In this document: positions 9,280-17,841 of the stretch, in pieces
How the letters are laid out: each line of letters opens with the position of its first letter
How positions within the stretch are numbered: position 1 is the stretch's first letter
NCBI RefSeq assembly: GCF_040253635.1
Contig: NZ_JBEJGX010000003.1
Span: 992,001 to 1,056,000, forward strand
DNA length: 64,000 nucleotides
Direction: 5' to 3'
From: Streptomyces sp. Edi2
GTDB taxonomy: Bacteria > Actinomycetota > Actinomycetes > Streptomycetales > Streptomycetaceae
Translations under genes and position numbers: made by a program
Notes under the pieces: generated by a model
Databases searched by the model: none
Seen by the model: the letters and a program-made list of their open reading frames with translations, nothing else
What the model was told of the DNA's origin: nothing

Positions 9280-10221
9280 TCACATCGGCGGGGCGACGAA
9301 CAGCCCGGGGTCGACGTCGTTGTGGGACTTGGCGGCGATGTATTCGTTCATCTCGTTGGCCGTGCCCCACTGGTCGGCGTTGGCGGGGTCCTTGAGGTCG
9401 AAGAGGTGCGGGTGCCAGGTGTCCTCGTCCACGACCTCGAGCTCGGTGGTGTACTCGACGGTGTTGCCCGCACGGTCGAGGTAATAGCTGAAGGAGTTGT
9501 CACCGGCGCGGTGGCGGCCCGGTCCCCACAGGCGTTCGATGCCCAGACGCCGCATCCGCCCCGTACCGCGGAGGAATTCGTCCACCCCGCGCATCTCGAA
9601 GGACGCGTGGTGGAAGGCCGCATGCGGGCCGCGGACGATGCCGAAGCTGTGGTGGTAGGTGTTGCAGCGCAGAAACCACATGGTCCCGCCGCGGCCGTCC
9701 ATGCACATGGTGTCCGAGAGCCGGAAGCCGAGGTGCTTGATGTACCAGGCGACCGTGGCTTCGGGCGTGGGCGAGTTCATCAGCACATGCGACAGCCGCA
9801 CAGGGATGGACTCCCGTGCCTCGATCGTGCGGTGGCGGCGTGGAGTGACATCGGCGGAGACCTCCACCACGCGGCCCTCGTTGTCGAAGAAGCGGACCGC
9901 GTAGCCGCCTCCGGGGGTGTCCAGCAGCTTCGGCTCCTGCACCAGCTTCACCCCCTGCGCGATCAACTGCGCGGCCAGGGTATCGATATCGGCCGTGGAG
10001 GCAGCACCGAAGGCGATGAGGTCGGTGCGCTTCTGTTCGTCCCGGCGCAGCCGCACCACGTACTGCTCCGGGGAGCCTTCGGCCGCCAGGAACGAGACAC
10101 CCGTGTCCCCCGCTGCCTCCGTCAGCCCCCATAACTCGGTGTAGAACTGGCACTGCTCGGCGAAGTTCGGCATGGCGACATCGATGTGCCGCAGGTGGGT
10201 GATCAAGCTTGTGTTGCTCAT
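9280..10221 (-). CDS. Type I extradiol (catechol 2,3-) ring-cleavage dioxygenase
   Basis: A 313-residue two-domain VOC-fold protein, the size of 2,3-dihydroxybiphenyl/catechol dioxygenases. Fe(II) ligands are His145 (SHVLM), His205 (in HHASFEM) and Glu256 (NTVEY), and His190/191 fits the acid-base histidine. It would open a catechol ring next to the two hydroxyls using O2. GAGGAG precedes ATG 10221. The FAD monooxygenase 132 bp upstream on the same strand could supply the hydroxylated substrate. Family certain, substrate unknown. Confidence 0.9.
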   Translation of the reverse strand: MSNTSLITHLRHIDVAMPNFAEQCQFYTELWGLTEAAGDTGVSFLAAEGSPEQYVVRLRRDEQKRTDLIAFGAASTADIDTLAAQLIAQGVKLVQEPKLLDTPGGGYAVRFFDNEGRVVEVSADVTPRRHRTIEARESIPVRLSHVLMNSPTPEATVAWYIKHLGFRLSDTMCMDGRGGTMWFLRCNTYHHSFGIVRGPHAAFHHASFEMRGVDEFLRGTGRMRRLGIERLWGPGRHRAGDNSFSYYLDRAGNTVEYTTELEVVDEDTWHPHLFDLKDPANADQWGTANEMNEYIAAKSHNDVDPGLFVAPPM

Positions 10222-10300
10222 CAGGCACTCCTCGTGTGTGGGCGGATCAGCTGAGGCTTTCGGGCAGCAGTCGACGACGGTGGGCCGCGAGGCTTTCGGG

Positions 10301-10331
10301 CAGACGGCAGACGGCAGACGGCAGACGGCAG
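10301..10331. repeat. 7-bp tandem repeat, unit CAGACGG
   Basis: About 4.4 perfect copies lie in the gap between the FAD monooxygenase and the dioxygenase. No coding role is seen. Confidence 0.9.
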
Positions 10332-10353
10332 AAACGCCGTGCGCATCCGCTGG

Positions 10354-11481
10354 TTACGCGGGTTCGGCCATCTGCCGGTGGCAGGCATCGACCAGCGGGT
10401 ACGCCTCGTGGTGCCGCTGCGCCTGCTCCAGGCCGGCGATCTCCACCGAGGTCTGAACGAGCCTGCGGCACCGTTGTGCACGCCGGCCGACGAACGACCG
10501 GAGCCCCGCGCCGACCGACTCGTGGCACTCGAGCTCGTGGGCCAACACGAGCCCGTCCTCGATCGCCAAGGCCGCGCCGCTGGCCATCTGTGGTGCCGGC
10601 GCATGCGCGGCGTCACCGATGACGACGCCGTTCCCGCGATTCCAGGCACCCGCCAGCAACGCCGTCTGCACCGGGCGGCGCACCACCGACTCCGACGCGG
10701 ACACCAGAGGCCGGATCTCCTCCACGCGCCCCGGGAAGACCTCCAGGAACTCTCGCAGGCGCGGGGCGAGTTCGGTATCGGGCAGGCCGCTGCGCCCCAC
10801 CCCGTTCTCCGTCAGGAACACGTACGCCTGGCTTCCCGAGAGGGGCACGAGTCCAGCCGTGTTGACCTCGCCGGCGAACTGATGGACACCCGTGGCCCAC
10901 AACGGGCGCGGCACCAGGGCCCGCCAGACCATCTGCCCGTGGTAGTCGAGCGAGGTCTCCAAGCCCAGTAAGCCCCGGACCGACGAGCGGATGCCATCCG
11001 CGCCCACCAACAGCGCGACCTGCCGGACCGTCCCGTCCGAGAGCCGCGCACGGACCAGCTCCTCTTCCTGGTCCACCCCCGTGACGGTCATCCCGTAGTG
11101 CACCACCACGCCACTCCGCTCTGCCGTCTCCCGCAGGATCCGGTGCAGTACGGGGCGTGCCATGCCGACCATCGCCGGCCGCTCCGCACCGATCAGTCGC
11201 GGCAACTGAACGTGTCCCGCAGACTCGCCGTTCCTGTCCACATGCGTGATCGCCGTCATCCCGTAGCCCTCGGCCAGACACCTGTCCGCCAGCCCCAGCT
11301 CGTCCAGCGCGCGCAGTGCAGGGCCGGTCAGGCAAAGCCCCCATCCGGACGTCGCCTGCTCCGGTCCTGCCTCGGCGATCTCGACCCGCCACCCCTTGCG
11401 CGCCAGCACCAAGGCGGCTGTCAGACCGGCGACACCCGCGCCCACGATCACGGCCGTCCGCGCACCGCGGCAGCTGTTCAT
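10354..11481 (-). CDS. FAD-dependent aromatic monooxygenase
   Basis: A 375-residue class A flavoprotein monooxygenase. It has the dinucleotide motif VIVGAGVAGL (about 11-20), the GADGIRS (DG) motif in the middle and GDAAHAPAP near residue 290, the three FAD signatures of the PHBH fold. AGGAGG lies before ATG 11481. It is first in a minus-strand run with the extradiol dioxygenase and the AraC regulator. Likely hydroxylates an aromatic or polyketide-like ring at the expense of NAD(P)H. Confidence 0.9.
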   Translation of the reverse strand: MNSCRGARTAVIVGAGVAGLTAALVLARKGWRVEIAEAGPEQATSGWGLCLTGPALRALDELGLADRCLAEGYGMTAITHVDRNGESAGHVQLPRLIGAERPAMVGMARPVLHRILRETAERSGVVVHYGMTVTGVDQEEELVRARLSDGTVRQVALLVGADGIRSSVRGLLGLETSLDYHGQMVWRALVPRPLWATGVHQFAGEVNTAGLVPLSGSQAYVFLTENGVGRSGLPDTELAPRLREFLEVFPGRVEEIRPLVSASESVVRRPVQTALLAGAWNRGNGVVIGDAAHAPAPQMASGAALAIEDGLVLAHELECHESVGAGLRSFVGRRAQRCRRLVQTSVEIAGLEQAQRHHEAYPLVDACHRQMAEPA

Positions 11482-11660
11482 CTACGCCTCCTGAGCCCCG
11501 AATTCACCGGAACTCTAGAAGTCGCCACGGCTCCGCCCTATCCGAATCGGGAGGCGGCTATCCACTCCCGGCAATCGTTCTCGGCGTTCGCTCCCGGCAA
11601 TCGCTACCGCGGTGTGCGTCGTCAGGTGCGTCGTCAGTCCCTCGCCCACGCGGGGCCGGT

Positions 11661-12269
11661 TCACCGCCGGTTGCCGGCCCGCGGCGATGGAGGAGGGTCG
11701 GTGCGTACGTGCGCGCGCACCCCTTGCAGGCCGAACAGGATGAGAAGCTCCACCACGCCGCCGTCGGCGCTGCCCAGCCAGTGGGGCAAGGATGTGTCGA
11801 ACTCGGCTGCCTCACCGGGCGGCAGCGTCAGGTCGCGCTCGCCGGTCACGAGCCGCAGGCGTCCGTTGAGCACGTAGAGCCATTCGAACCCTTCGTGGGT
11901 CTGCGGGGTCGGTTCGAGTGGTTCCGGCTGGGCGGGGATGATCATCTTGAACGCGTGCACCCCACCCGGTCGCCGGGAGAGGGGCACGAACGTCATCCCG
12001 AACCGCCTGATCGGCTTGAGGTGTATCCGGGGGTCGCCAGTGCGCGGGGCGCCGACCAGGTCGTCCAACGGAACGTCAAAGGTACGGGCCAGCGGCAGCA
12101 GCAATTCCAGGCTCGGCCGGCGCTGCCCGTTCTCCAGCCGGGACAGCGTGCTCTCCGATACGCCGGTCGTCGCCGCGAGGTCGGCGAGGGTGATGCCGCG
12201 GTTACGACGCAGCGCACGAAGGCGCGGCCCCACCGCGTCAAGTACGTCGTCGTCCGTCTTGCGGTCCAT
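11661..12269 (-). CDS. XRE-family regulator with C-terminal cupin sensor
   Basis: 202 residues from ATG 12269. The XRE HTH occupies about residues 12-66 (ITLADLAATTGVSESTLSRLENGQRRPSL) and a cupin_2 domain residues 110-185 (HEGFEWLYVLNGRLRL ... DTSLPHW). HTH-cupin regulators sense small molecules through the cupin. Initiation at 12269 leaves a clean intergenic region with a perfect dyad; a longer frame would run through that operator. It faces the methyltransferase at 12357. Confidence 0.9.
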   Translation of the reverse strand: MDRKTDDDVLDAVGPRLRALRRNRGITLADLAATTGVSESTLSRLENGQRRPSLELLLPLARTFDVPLDDLVGAPRTGDPRIHLKPIRRFGMTFVPLSRRPGGVHAFKMIIPAQPEPLEPTPQTHEGFEWLYVLNGRLRLVTGERDLTLPPGEAAEFDTSLPHWLGSADGGVVELLILFGLQGVRAHVRTDPPPSPRAGNRR

Positions 12270-12275
12270 CAGGCC

Positions 12276-12296
12276 ATCTTGCCGTAACCGCAAGAT
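12276..12296. promoter_or_regulatory. Dyad ATCTTGC-N7-GCAAGAT, probable XRE-cupin operator
   Basis: Perfect 7-bp arms with a 7-base spacer lie 6 bp upstream of the regulator start and 60 bp upstream of the methyltransferase start, in the only promoter space of the divergent pair. Confidence 0.7.
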
Positions 12297-12356
12297 TCCG
12301 TGCCAAGTCGTGGGGTGCCTGGCAAAACTGAGTGCATCCCGACACAAGGAGCCTTG

Positions 12357-12983
12357 ATGAGCAGCACCGATGCGGTCACGTTCTGGGACGGCGTCTACGC
12401 GGCCCGGCCGGCAGCCGACGGCCCGCAGCCGAATGCCCGCCTCACCGAGACGGTGACGGGTCTGCCGCCCGGTGACGCGTTGGACCTCGGATGCGGCGAC
12501 GGCGGCGACGCGCTGTGGCTCGCCCGCACGGGGTGGCGTGTCACCGCCGTCGACATCTCGGAAGTGGCGGTCGAACGGCTCGCCGCCCTCGCCCGCTCAC
12601 ACGGCCTGGGCGACCGCGTCACCACCGCGCGGGCGGACTTGCACAAGTCCTTCCCCCCGGGCGGATTTGACCTGGTCAGTGCCCACTACCTGCACACCCC
12701 CTTTGACCTGGACCGGGCAACCGTCCTGCGCTCGGCCGCGCTCGCACTGCGCCCGGGCGGGCGGCTGCTGGTGGTCGACCACGGCTCGGCCGCGCCGTGG
12801 TCGTGGAACCAGGAGTCCGACGTCCACTACCCGAGCCCGCGGGAAGTCGCCGCGGGTATCGGCCTGCCCCCGCAGACATGGACGGTCGAGCGGGCCGACG
12901 CACCCCGCCGGATCGCGACCGGACCGGACGGGCGCACCGCCGAGGTCACCGACCACGTCCTCCTCATCCGCCGCACCGCCTGA
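12357..12983 (+). CDS. Class I SAM-dependent methyltransferase
   Basis: 208 residues from ATG 12357, set by AAGGAG at 12346-12351. Motif I DLGCGDGGD is at 43-51, the acidic post-I residue in VTAVDIS follows, and post-motif sequence LRPGGRLLVVDHG matches the methyltransferase 11/25 family. A tellurite-resistance TehB-like small-molecule methyltransferase is the closest general picture. Divergent from the XRE-cupin regulator. Confidence 0.88.
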   Translation: MSSTDAVTFWDGVYAARPAADGPQPNARLTETVTGLPPGDALDLGCGDGGDALWLARTGWRVTAVDISEVAVERLAALARSHGLGDRVTTARADLHKSFPPGGFDLVSAHYLHTPFDLDRATVLRSAALALRPGGRLLVVDHGSAAPWSWNQESDVHYPSPREVAAGIGLPPQTWTVERADAPRRIATGPDGRTAEVTDHVLLIRRTA

Positions 12984-13023
12984 CACGGCGGCCGGCGCCC
13001 CGACACAAGGAAGAGAGACAACA

Positions 13024-13523
13024 GTGCCCGGCACCGCCCTCCGCAACGGCCGCCGCGACACCCCGCCGCCCCGGACCGGAAGCAACGAGACCGAGATCCT
13101 GCGCGGATTCCTCGACTACCTCCGGACCTCGATCGCCGCGAAGGTCGACGGCGCCCCGAACCGCAGGTGCGAACAGCCGCAGTGCCGTCAGGCACGAACC
13201 TGCTCCGCCTGCTCAACCACCTGACGTTCGTCGAGCGCTCGATATTCCTCGGGGACGACGTCACCGACTGGCAGGCGACGTTCGACGCCGCACCGGCCGG
13301 CAGCGTGGCCGACGTCGTCGCCCGCTACCGAGACGCGGTCAAGCGCGCGAACGACGTTCTCGACGGGTGCACCGATCTCGGCGCACCGGTCCCCCGACCG
13401 CAGCCGGACCGCCCCGCTCCCAGCATCCGCTGGGCACTCACCCACATGATCGAGGAGACCGGCAGGCACGCGGGCCACGCCGACATCCTCCGCGAACTCA
13501 TCGACGGCACGACCGGCCGCTGA
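13024..13523 (+). pseudogene. DinB/DUF664-family protein with a 1-base frameshift
   Basis: The N-terminal helix (ETEILRGFLDYLRTSIAAKVDGAP) is read from GTG 13024, and the rest (RTAAVPSGTNLLRLLNHLTFVERS ... IEETGRHAGHADILRELIDG) is in another frame. One base missing in the CCCC run at 13154-13157 would join them into a normal DUF664 protein of about 166 residues, with the family metal-ligand histidines (HLTFVER, HM, HAGH) intact. Either a recent pseudogene or a sequencing error in the homopolymer. A start at GTG 13167 is possible but would delete helix 1. Confidence 0.75.
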
Positions 13524-13593
13524 TCCACCTTCTCCAGGACGGGAACACATGATCACGGCGCCACGGAGCTCAACCGATCCGGGGCCAGTGGCC

Positions 13594-13712
13594 TCGCGCA
13601 TGACCACCATCGTGCGGGCGGTGGACGTGCCGAACGCCGGCACGGGCACGGGCTCATCGAGGAGAACCCCCAGTTCCTCGCCGCCGGGCTACTGCGTTTC
13701 CTCGACGGGTGA
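13594..13712 (+). pseudogene. C-terminal remnant of an alpha/beta hydrolase
   Basis: The frame ending at TGA 13710-13712 reads HGLIEENPQFLAAGLLRFLDG, the catalytic-His segment and last helix of an alpha/beta hydrolase. The preceding strand (RAVDVPNAG) is in another frame, with a CACGGG duplication at the junction. No catalytic domain remains upstream. Confidence 0.55.
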
Positions 13713-13898
13713 CCACGCCACCCATGCGGCGCAGGACGCTGCCCGACGCAGGCGGCCCCGCCTTCGGTCGTCACCGTCCAACTCGCCGACCGGCTCTCGC
13801 CCCACCGGATCCACGCGTGCCCGGCCGACCACTGCCGCGTCGACCGCGTCTTCTTGGCCGGGCGCGCCGCCCGCCCCCACTCACAGGAGCCCTCTGCC

Positions 13899-14348
13899 AT
13901 GCACACATACGACGTCACAGTGACTACCGGCGCCTCGCCGGAAACCGTTTGGAAGTTACTGGTCGACTCCGCAAGCTGGCCGCTGTGGTCCAAGGTGGAC
14001 AGTCTGGACACGACACGGTCGGTCGGCCTCGACCCCGGCGGCGACGACGGTATCGGTGCCGTCCGGGCTTTCCGGACGGGACGCGTCGTGACCGGGGAGC
14101 GGCTGACCGAGAAGGTCGAGCCACGCCTCTTGGCCTACGAAGACGCGTTCAATTCGTCGATGCACAACTATCACGCGCGCATCGAACTGAAGCCGACAGC
14201 GAGCTCGGGAACGGTCATCCACTGGTACGGCGAGTACGAGACGAACCGGCTGTGGGGCTGGGTCATGCCGCGCTACCTCCAGAAGTTCATGCAGGGCATG
14301 GCGAACGGGCTGGCCCGCTACGCCGAGGAGCGCAAGCCGGCTCCGTGA
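13899..14348 (+). CDS. SRPBCC-family (polyketide cyclase-like) protein
   Basis: 149 residues from ATG 13899 behind AGGAG. The START/SRPBCC pattern is clear: N-terminal beta strand YDVTVTTGASPETVWKLLVDSASWPLWS, central strands, and the long C-terminal helix YLQKFMQGMANGLARYAEE. The family binds hydrophobic ligands in a helix-grip cavity. Codon 20 is a TTA (13956-13958), so translation may need bldA tRNA. Flanked by gene debris on both sides. Confidence 0.85.
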   Translation: MHTYDVTVTTGASPETVWKLLVDSASWPLWSKVDSLDTTRSVGLDPGGDDGIGAVRAFRTGRVVTGERLTEKVEPRLLAYEDAFNSSMHNYHARIELKPTASSGTVIHWYGEYETNRLWGWVMPRYLQKFMQGMANGLARYAEERKPAP

Positions 14349-14543
14349 TGTCTGCGTCGCCGCAGCGCGCGTTCATCCAGGGCTCGTCCGAGCCGGAGCA
14401 AACCGGGTTCCAAAATGCACATCTTGGCGGACGCGAACGGACTGCCTCTCCTCATCGGCGTCCCCGCCGCCAATGTCCAGGACAACGAAGTTCTGAAGCC
14501 GATGGTGGCCGGTCACCAAACGAAACACGCCCCCAAACTGTGA
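14349..14543 (+). pseudogene. IS5/IS4-type transposase fragment
   Basis: Immediately downstream of the SRPBCC stop and in the same frame, the sequence reads SRSKPGSKMHILADANGLP then IGVPAANVQDNEVLKPMVAG before a TGA at 14541. This is the DDE region around the second catalytic segment of IS5-family transposases (GxK(I/M)H-L-D--G-PL--GV---N-HD). Both ends are missing and no terminal inverted repeats were found. Confidence 0.75.
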
Positions 14544-14690
14544 GGAGCCGCATTTCGGCGACGCCCGATCAGCAGCGAGCGAGACCTTACGAGTCGGTCG
14601 GCCACTTCGAGACAGGTGCGGCTCCCGGTCCCGGGGCGGCGGCGTGCGTACCGTCGGGAACACCGGTGACGGTAGGGCCCGTTCAGCACC

Positions 14691-14719
14691 GCGCCCCGGC
14701 ACGCAGGGTGCCGGGGCGC
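14691..14719. terminator. Terminator hairpin for the secreted protein at 14793
   Basis: Perfect 12-bp arms GCGCCCCGGCAC / GTGCCGGGGCGC with a 5-base loop, about 75 bp past the stop codon of the minus-strand gene. Confidence 0.85.
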
Positions 14720-14792
14720 TCTCGCGAGAAGCGGTTCGGTGCGCGGCCGTGGGCAGTGATGGTGCCTGCTGTCCCACGGCCGCGCTGCCGGC

Positions 14793-15215
14793 TCAGCGGA
14801 CCTGCACCGTCACCACGTCAGAGGCGTGCAAGCGCACGGGCTTCTGGTCGTGCGGGCTGGTCAGGCCGTACAGCACCGCACGGAACTGCAGGTTGCCGCG
14901 GCGCGCGGACGTGCCGTGTGCAGTGACCTGCGCATCGCCCTCGACCACGGCGCTGCAGTTCTCCTGGTGCCAACCTTGGCCGAAGCCGTTCTCCTCCAGG
15001 CAGAGCTGATGCAGGTAGCCGGCGCTGTCATCGCCGCCGTGCGCCTTGACCGTGATGGTCTTGCCGACCTGCGCCGTGCGCGGCGCCGTGATGTCCACAT
15101 CGCCCTTGGCAAACGCCGGCCCGGCGGCCAGAGCCACCGAGGCCAGACCCAGCGCACCGATCGCCGCCACACGGCCACCCCGCGCCTTGAACCCGGTCTT
15201 CTTCGTCCTGGTCAT
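14793..15215 (-). CDS. Small secreted protein with one disulfide
   Basis: 140 residues. The signal peptide is obvious: basic MTRTKKTGFKARGG, hydrophobic VAAIGALGLASVALA, then GPAFA and cleavage near residue 36. The mature 104 residues look beta-rich (immunoglobulin-like DITAPRTAQVGKTITVKAHG) with two Cys (in HQLCLEE and QENCSAV) likely paired. The family is common in Streptomyces but functionally unassigned. Its own promoter lies in 15216-15420; a strong terminator follows. Confidence 0.75.
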   Translation of the reverse strand: MTRTKKTGFKARGGRVAAIGALGLASVALAAGPAFAKGDVDITAPRTAQVGKTITVKAHGGDDSAGYLHQLCLEENGFGQGWHQENCSAVVEGDAQVTAHGTSARRGNLQFRAVLYGLTSPHDQKPVRLHASDVVTVQVR

Positions 15216-15502
15216 GGACTTCCCCTCCCGCGGATCCCCATCTGGATAAGACCCGCCGTTTTTGCGAAGGCACCTGGTGCGCCTCGCCGACTATCCAGAT
15301 GAGCCGACCGACCTGCGCGTTGCCCCTCGCCCGGCACCTTTGCAAATTCATGACATAGCCCGCTAACCAGCGCCTGATACCTGCAACAGCCGTCAAATCA
15401 CTTCTTGAGAGCGGTAGTCCGCAACCCATGAGCGCTACGAGACCACACACGGCAAGCAGGGGGGCGTCGTCCACCTCGCGCCGCACGCGGTCAGTAATTT
15501 CG

Positions 15503-15733
15503 CTGCCGGCAGCGACAAACCTCCGTTACGGCGTGGTGCTGACGCTCCGTCACTTGGGCGGTATCACCTCCTACCAGGAGATCGCCGAGGTGTGCGAGGT
15601 ACCGGTCGGCACGGTGCGCAGCCGGCTCAGCCAGGCCAGGGCGAAGATAGCCCGCGTGCTGATTTCGGCCGCCGAGCAGGCACACGACGGAGCCATGGCC
15701 GTCACCGACGAGAGCAGGCACGAGGCCGAGGTA
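15503..15733 (+). pseudogene. ECF sigma factor region 4 fragment
   Basis: Translates as NLRYGVVLTLRHLGGITSYQEIAEVCEVPVGTVRSRLSQARAKIARVL, a textbook sigma-70 region 4.2 HTH, followed by about 20 residues before homology ends. Region 2 is absent, and the frame then runs into antisense phosphate-transporter sequence, so the gene has been cut at both ends. Confidence 0.75.
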
Positions 15734-16100
15734 CGTAGGCAAGGTAGGTCGCCGGCAGCGCGGTCAGGCAGGCCAGCACCGGCGACACCGGGGCCGGGAT
15801 CACGATCTTCTCCACCACCCGCCCGAAAGGCACCGCATCACCGCCCGACCCCACCCACACCGCGCCGATCAGACCGCCGGACAAGGCGGGCGAGGAACTG
15901 GACGGCAGTCCCGCGAGCCACGTGACCATGTTCCACAAAATCGCGCCGATGAGCCCGGCGAAAATCATCGTGAGGCTGACCGCGTTGTCGTCGACCATGC
16001 CACCGGAGATCGTCCTGGCGACCGTGGTGGACAGGAACGCACCCGCGAGATTGAGCACCCCGGCAACCACGGCTCTACGGGCACGGCTCCCCCAAGCGAA
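15733..16100 (-). pseudogene. PiT-family inorganic phosphate transporter fragment
   Basis: Translates as VLNLAGAFLSTTVARTISGG ... MIFAGLIGAILWNMVTWLAGLPSSSS ... LSGGLIGAVWVG, the conserved C-terminal signature of PitA-like transporters. The normally invariant His after SSSS is Pro here. N- and C-termini are missing. The 3' end collides with the sigma-factor fragment near 15733, marking a rearrangement junction. Confidence 0.75.
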
Positions 16101-16413
16101 CCGCCGGGAAGCCCGCGGCACCAGGGGGCAGAAGGGTGGCCACCATGTGTGAACCATCCGGGTGGTCCTCGACGCGGAAGGAGACCAGCCCTGCCTCGGA
16201 GAGCCGGTGCAGGGCCGTGCGGATCGTCACGGGCGAGACCCCCAGCGCCCGGGCGGCGGGGAGCAGCGGAAAGACCGCCATAGGGTCGGCGTGCATCGTC
16301 CGCGGATCAGCCGCGAGGTCCACCAGAAGCCCTGCTACGACGGCACCGCGGGGGACCTTCCTGGCACTGACCACCCAATCGAGCACCCAGTGATCAAACG
16401 ACAGTGCGTCCAC
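16075..16413 (-). CDS. Small winged-helix DNA-binding protein
   Basis: 112 residues from GTG 16413, preceded by GAGGGA at good spacing. The core LLPAARALGVSPVTIRTALHRLSEAGLVSFRVE is a GntR-like winged HTH, preceded by a helix (HWVLDWVVSARKVPRGAVVAGLLVDLAAD). There is no sensor domain. Such small proteins accompany mobile elements or act as local repressors. Its C-terminus touches the start of the PiT fragment. Confidence 0.55.
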   Translation of the reverse strand: MDALSFDHWVLDWVVSARKVPRGAVVAGLLVDLAADPRTMHADPMAVFPLLPAARALGVSPVTIRTALHRLSEAGLVSFRVEDHPDGSHMVATLLPPGAAGFPAVRLGEPCP

Positions 16414-16657
16414 GGGAAATCCCTCGCAATCACCACCATCGAGATGCGGCTGGGCGCCGAAGCGGCGCACCTGACTCAAGAATTGGCGCGCCTCCCCGAC
16501 GAGGCAAGTCGCGAAAAATTCGAGCCTGAAACCCGCCGGCAACTCCAAGCGCAGGTCGCGGCGACATGGTGTGGTTGGGTACTTCGTCCTCCGTCAACGA
16601 GCCTCGGCGCGCTTGCGGTGATGAGACCGAGACCGGTGGGACTCCTCGCACCTTCGG

Positions 16658-16999
16658 ATGTGGGGCAGCGAGGGAGTGGAAGCGGCCGGCGAGAGGTTGC
16701 CCCCATGCTCGCTGAATACAGAAATCACTCGAACGGTCGATGCGATCCAGGGGCAGGGTGCGAGATTCCTCCATTCGGCCCACGCTGGAAAGGCCTACAG
16801 GCTTCACGCTGCACTCGTGATCACTGCTTCGCCGGGAGTCATCGTGATCGTGATAGGTCTGCTTACGCCGTGGATACTCCTGCTCGTAATGATCGCGCTG
16901 GACGTTTTCGAAGACCACCTGTTTCCCCCCTCGCCAGCCCCTCCGCCAGAGGCGGTCCCTCACGAGGAATCGACGGACGACAATCCCCACACTCCCTGA
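16658..16999 (+). CDS. Possible small single-pass membrane protein
   Basis: 113 residues if started at ATG 16658; a later start is possible. One strong hydrophobic stretch (ALVITASPGVIVIVIGLLTP and WILLLVMIAL, about residues 52-84) is followed by a Pro/Glu/Asp-rich tail. No family recognised and no convincing ribosome-binding site, but the clean transmembrane profile in a lower-GC island argues it may be real. Confidence 0.35.
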   Translation: MWGSEGVEAAGERLPPCSLNTEITRTVDAIQGQGARFLHSAHAGKAYRLHAALVITASPGVIVIVIGLLTPWILLLVMIALDVFEDHLFPPSPAPPPEAVPHEESTDDNPHTP

Positions 17000-17388
17000 G
17001 TGGCAACAATCCTCAGCCCGCCTCCGGAGGCCATAGGGCGCCGAGTCCTTTGGCATCGCTTCCGGCTTCCGGCTTTTGGTGTAGGTGAGTTGGCATCCGA
17101 AGCCGTCGATCTGGCTGGCGACTCGTAGCTGCGTGAGAGCGGCGCGACAGCGTTCAGTGCCGGTAAATCCAGCGGGGGGCGGCAAGGCCGGGCCGTCGCC
17201 ATGCGGGACGTGCTGCGGGCGTGCGCCGGACGGCTCCAGCCGCAGGGGGCCGGATGGGGCTGTCACGGTAACTTCGCTGATCGTTGCGAGTGAATACATG
17301 GGACGGGCCGTTGCTCAGGCTTGGTACAGGGGGGCACCGCCCGGTAGCAAGACCGCGGGTACCCAACCGCGAGGTGCAGGAGCACACA

Positions 17389-17778
17389 GTGAAGAACATG
17401 TCACGCGTCAATTTCGTGATCGCAGGAGCTTGCGGTCTGCTCCTGGCCGCCGGCGGGGCCTCTCCCGCCCAGGCGTGGGACGGCGGCGGGCTGTTCGGCG
17501 GCAGCGGGGGCGGTGTCTGGAACAGCGACACCGTGGCCAGCTTCCAGGCGGGGTTCAACTGCTCGCACCGGGCCAGGATCTGCATCAACGGCCCACTGAA
17601 CAGCGGCAACGTCCGCAACGCACAGAACGTTTTCCTGTCCGGCAACAACAGCAACAGCGGCAGCCCGACCAACGTCAACGGCAACACCAACGACAGCGCC
17701 GGCGGCACGACCGGAGCCGAGAACAAGTCCGACAACGACGTACAGCACGTCGGCCGCGGCGGCAAGCAGAAGCTGTGA
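17389..17778 (+). CDS. Small secreted Asn/Gly-rich protein
   Basis: 129 residues from GTG 17389 behind CAGGAG. The signal peptide is MKNMSRVNFVIAGACGLLLA plus AGGASPAQA, cleaved near residue 30. The mature part is rich in Gly, Asn and Ser (NVFLSGNNSNSGSPTNVNGN) with two Cys, recalling surface or chaplin-adjacent small proteins but without chaplin GN-repeats. Followed at 26 bp by a strong terminator, so monocistronic. Confidence 0.7.
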   Translation: MKNMSRVNFVIAGACGLLLAAGGASPAQAWDGGGLFGGSGGGVWNSDTVASFQAGFNCSHRARICINGPLNSGNVRNAQNVFLSGNNSNSGSPTNVNGNTNDSAGGTTGAENKSDNDVQHVGRGGKQKL

Positions 17779-17803
17779 TGCGAGGCTGACTTCGGTCACT
17801 CCG

Positions 17804-17841
17804 GCCCCTCCGGGCCTGGCGCGAGCCGGGGCCGGAGGGGC
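17804..17841. terminator. Terminator after the Asn-rich secreted protein
   Basis: Perfect 10-bp outer arms GCCCCTCCGG / CCGGAGGGGC with further internal pairing around a GCGA loop. Confidence 0.85.
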
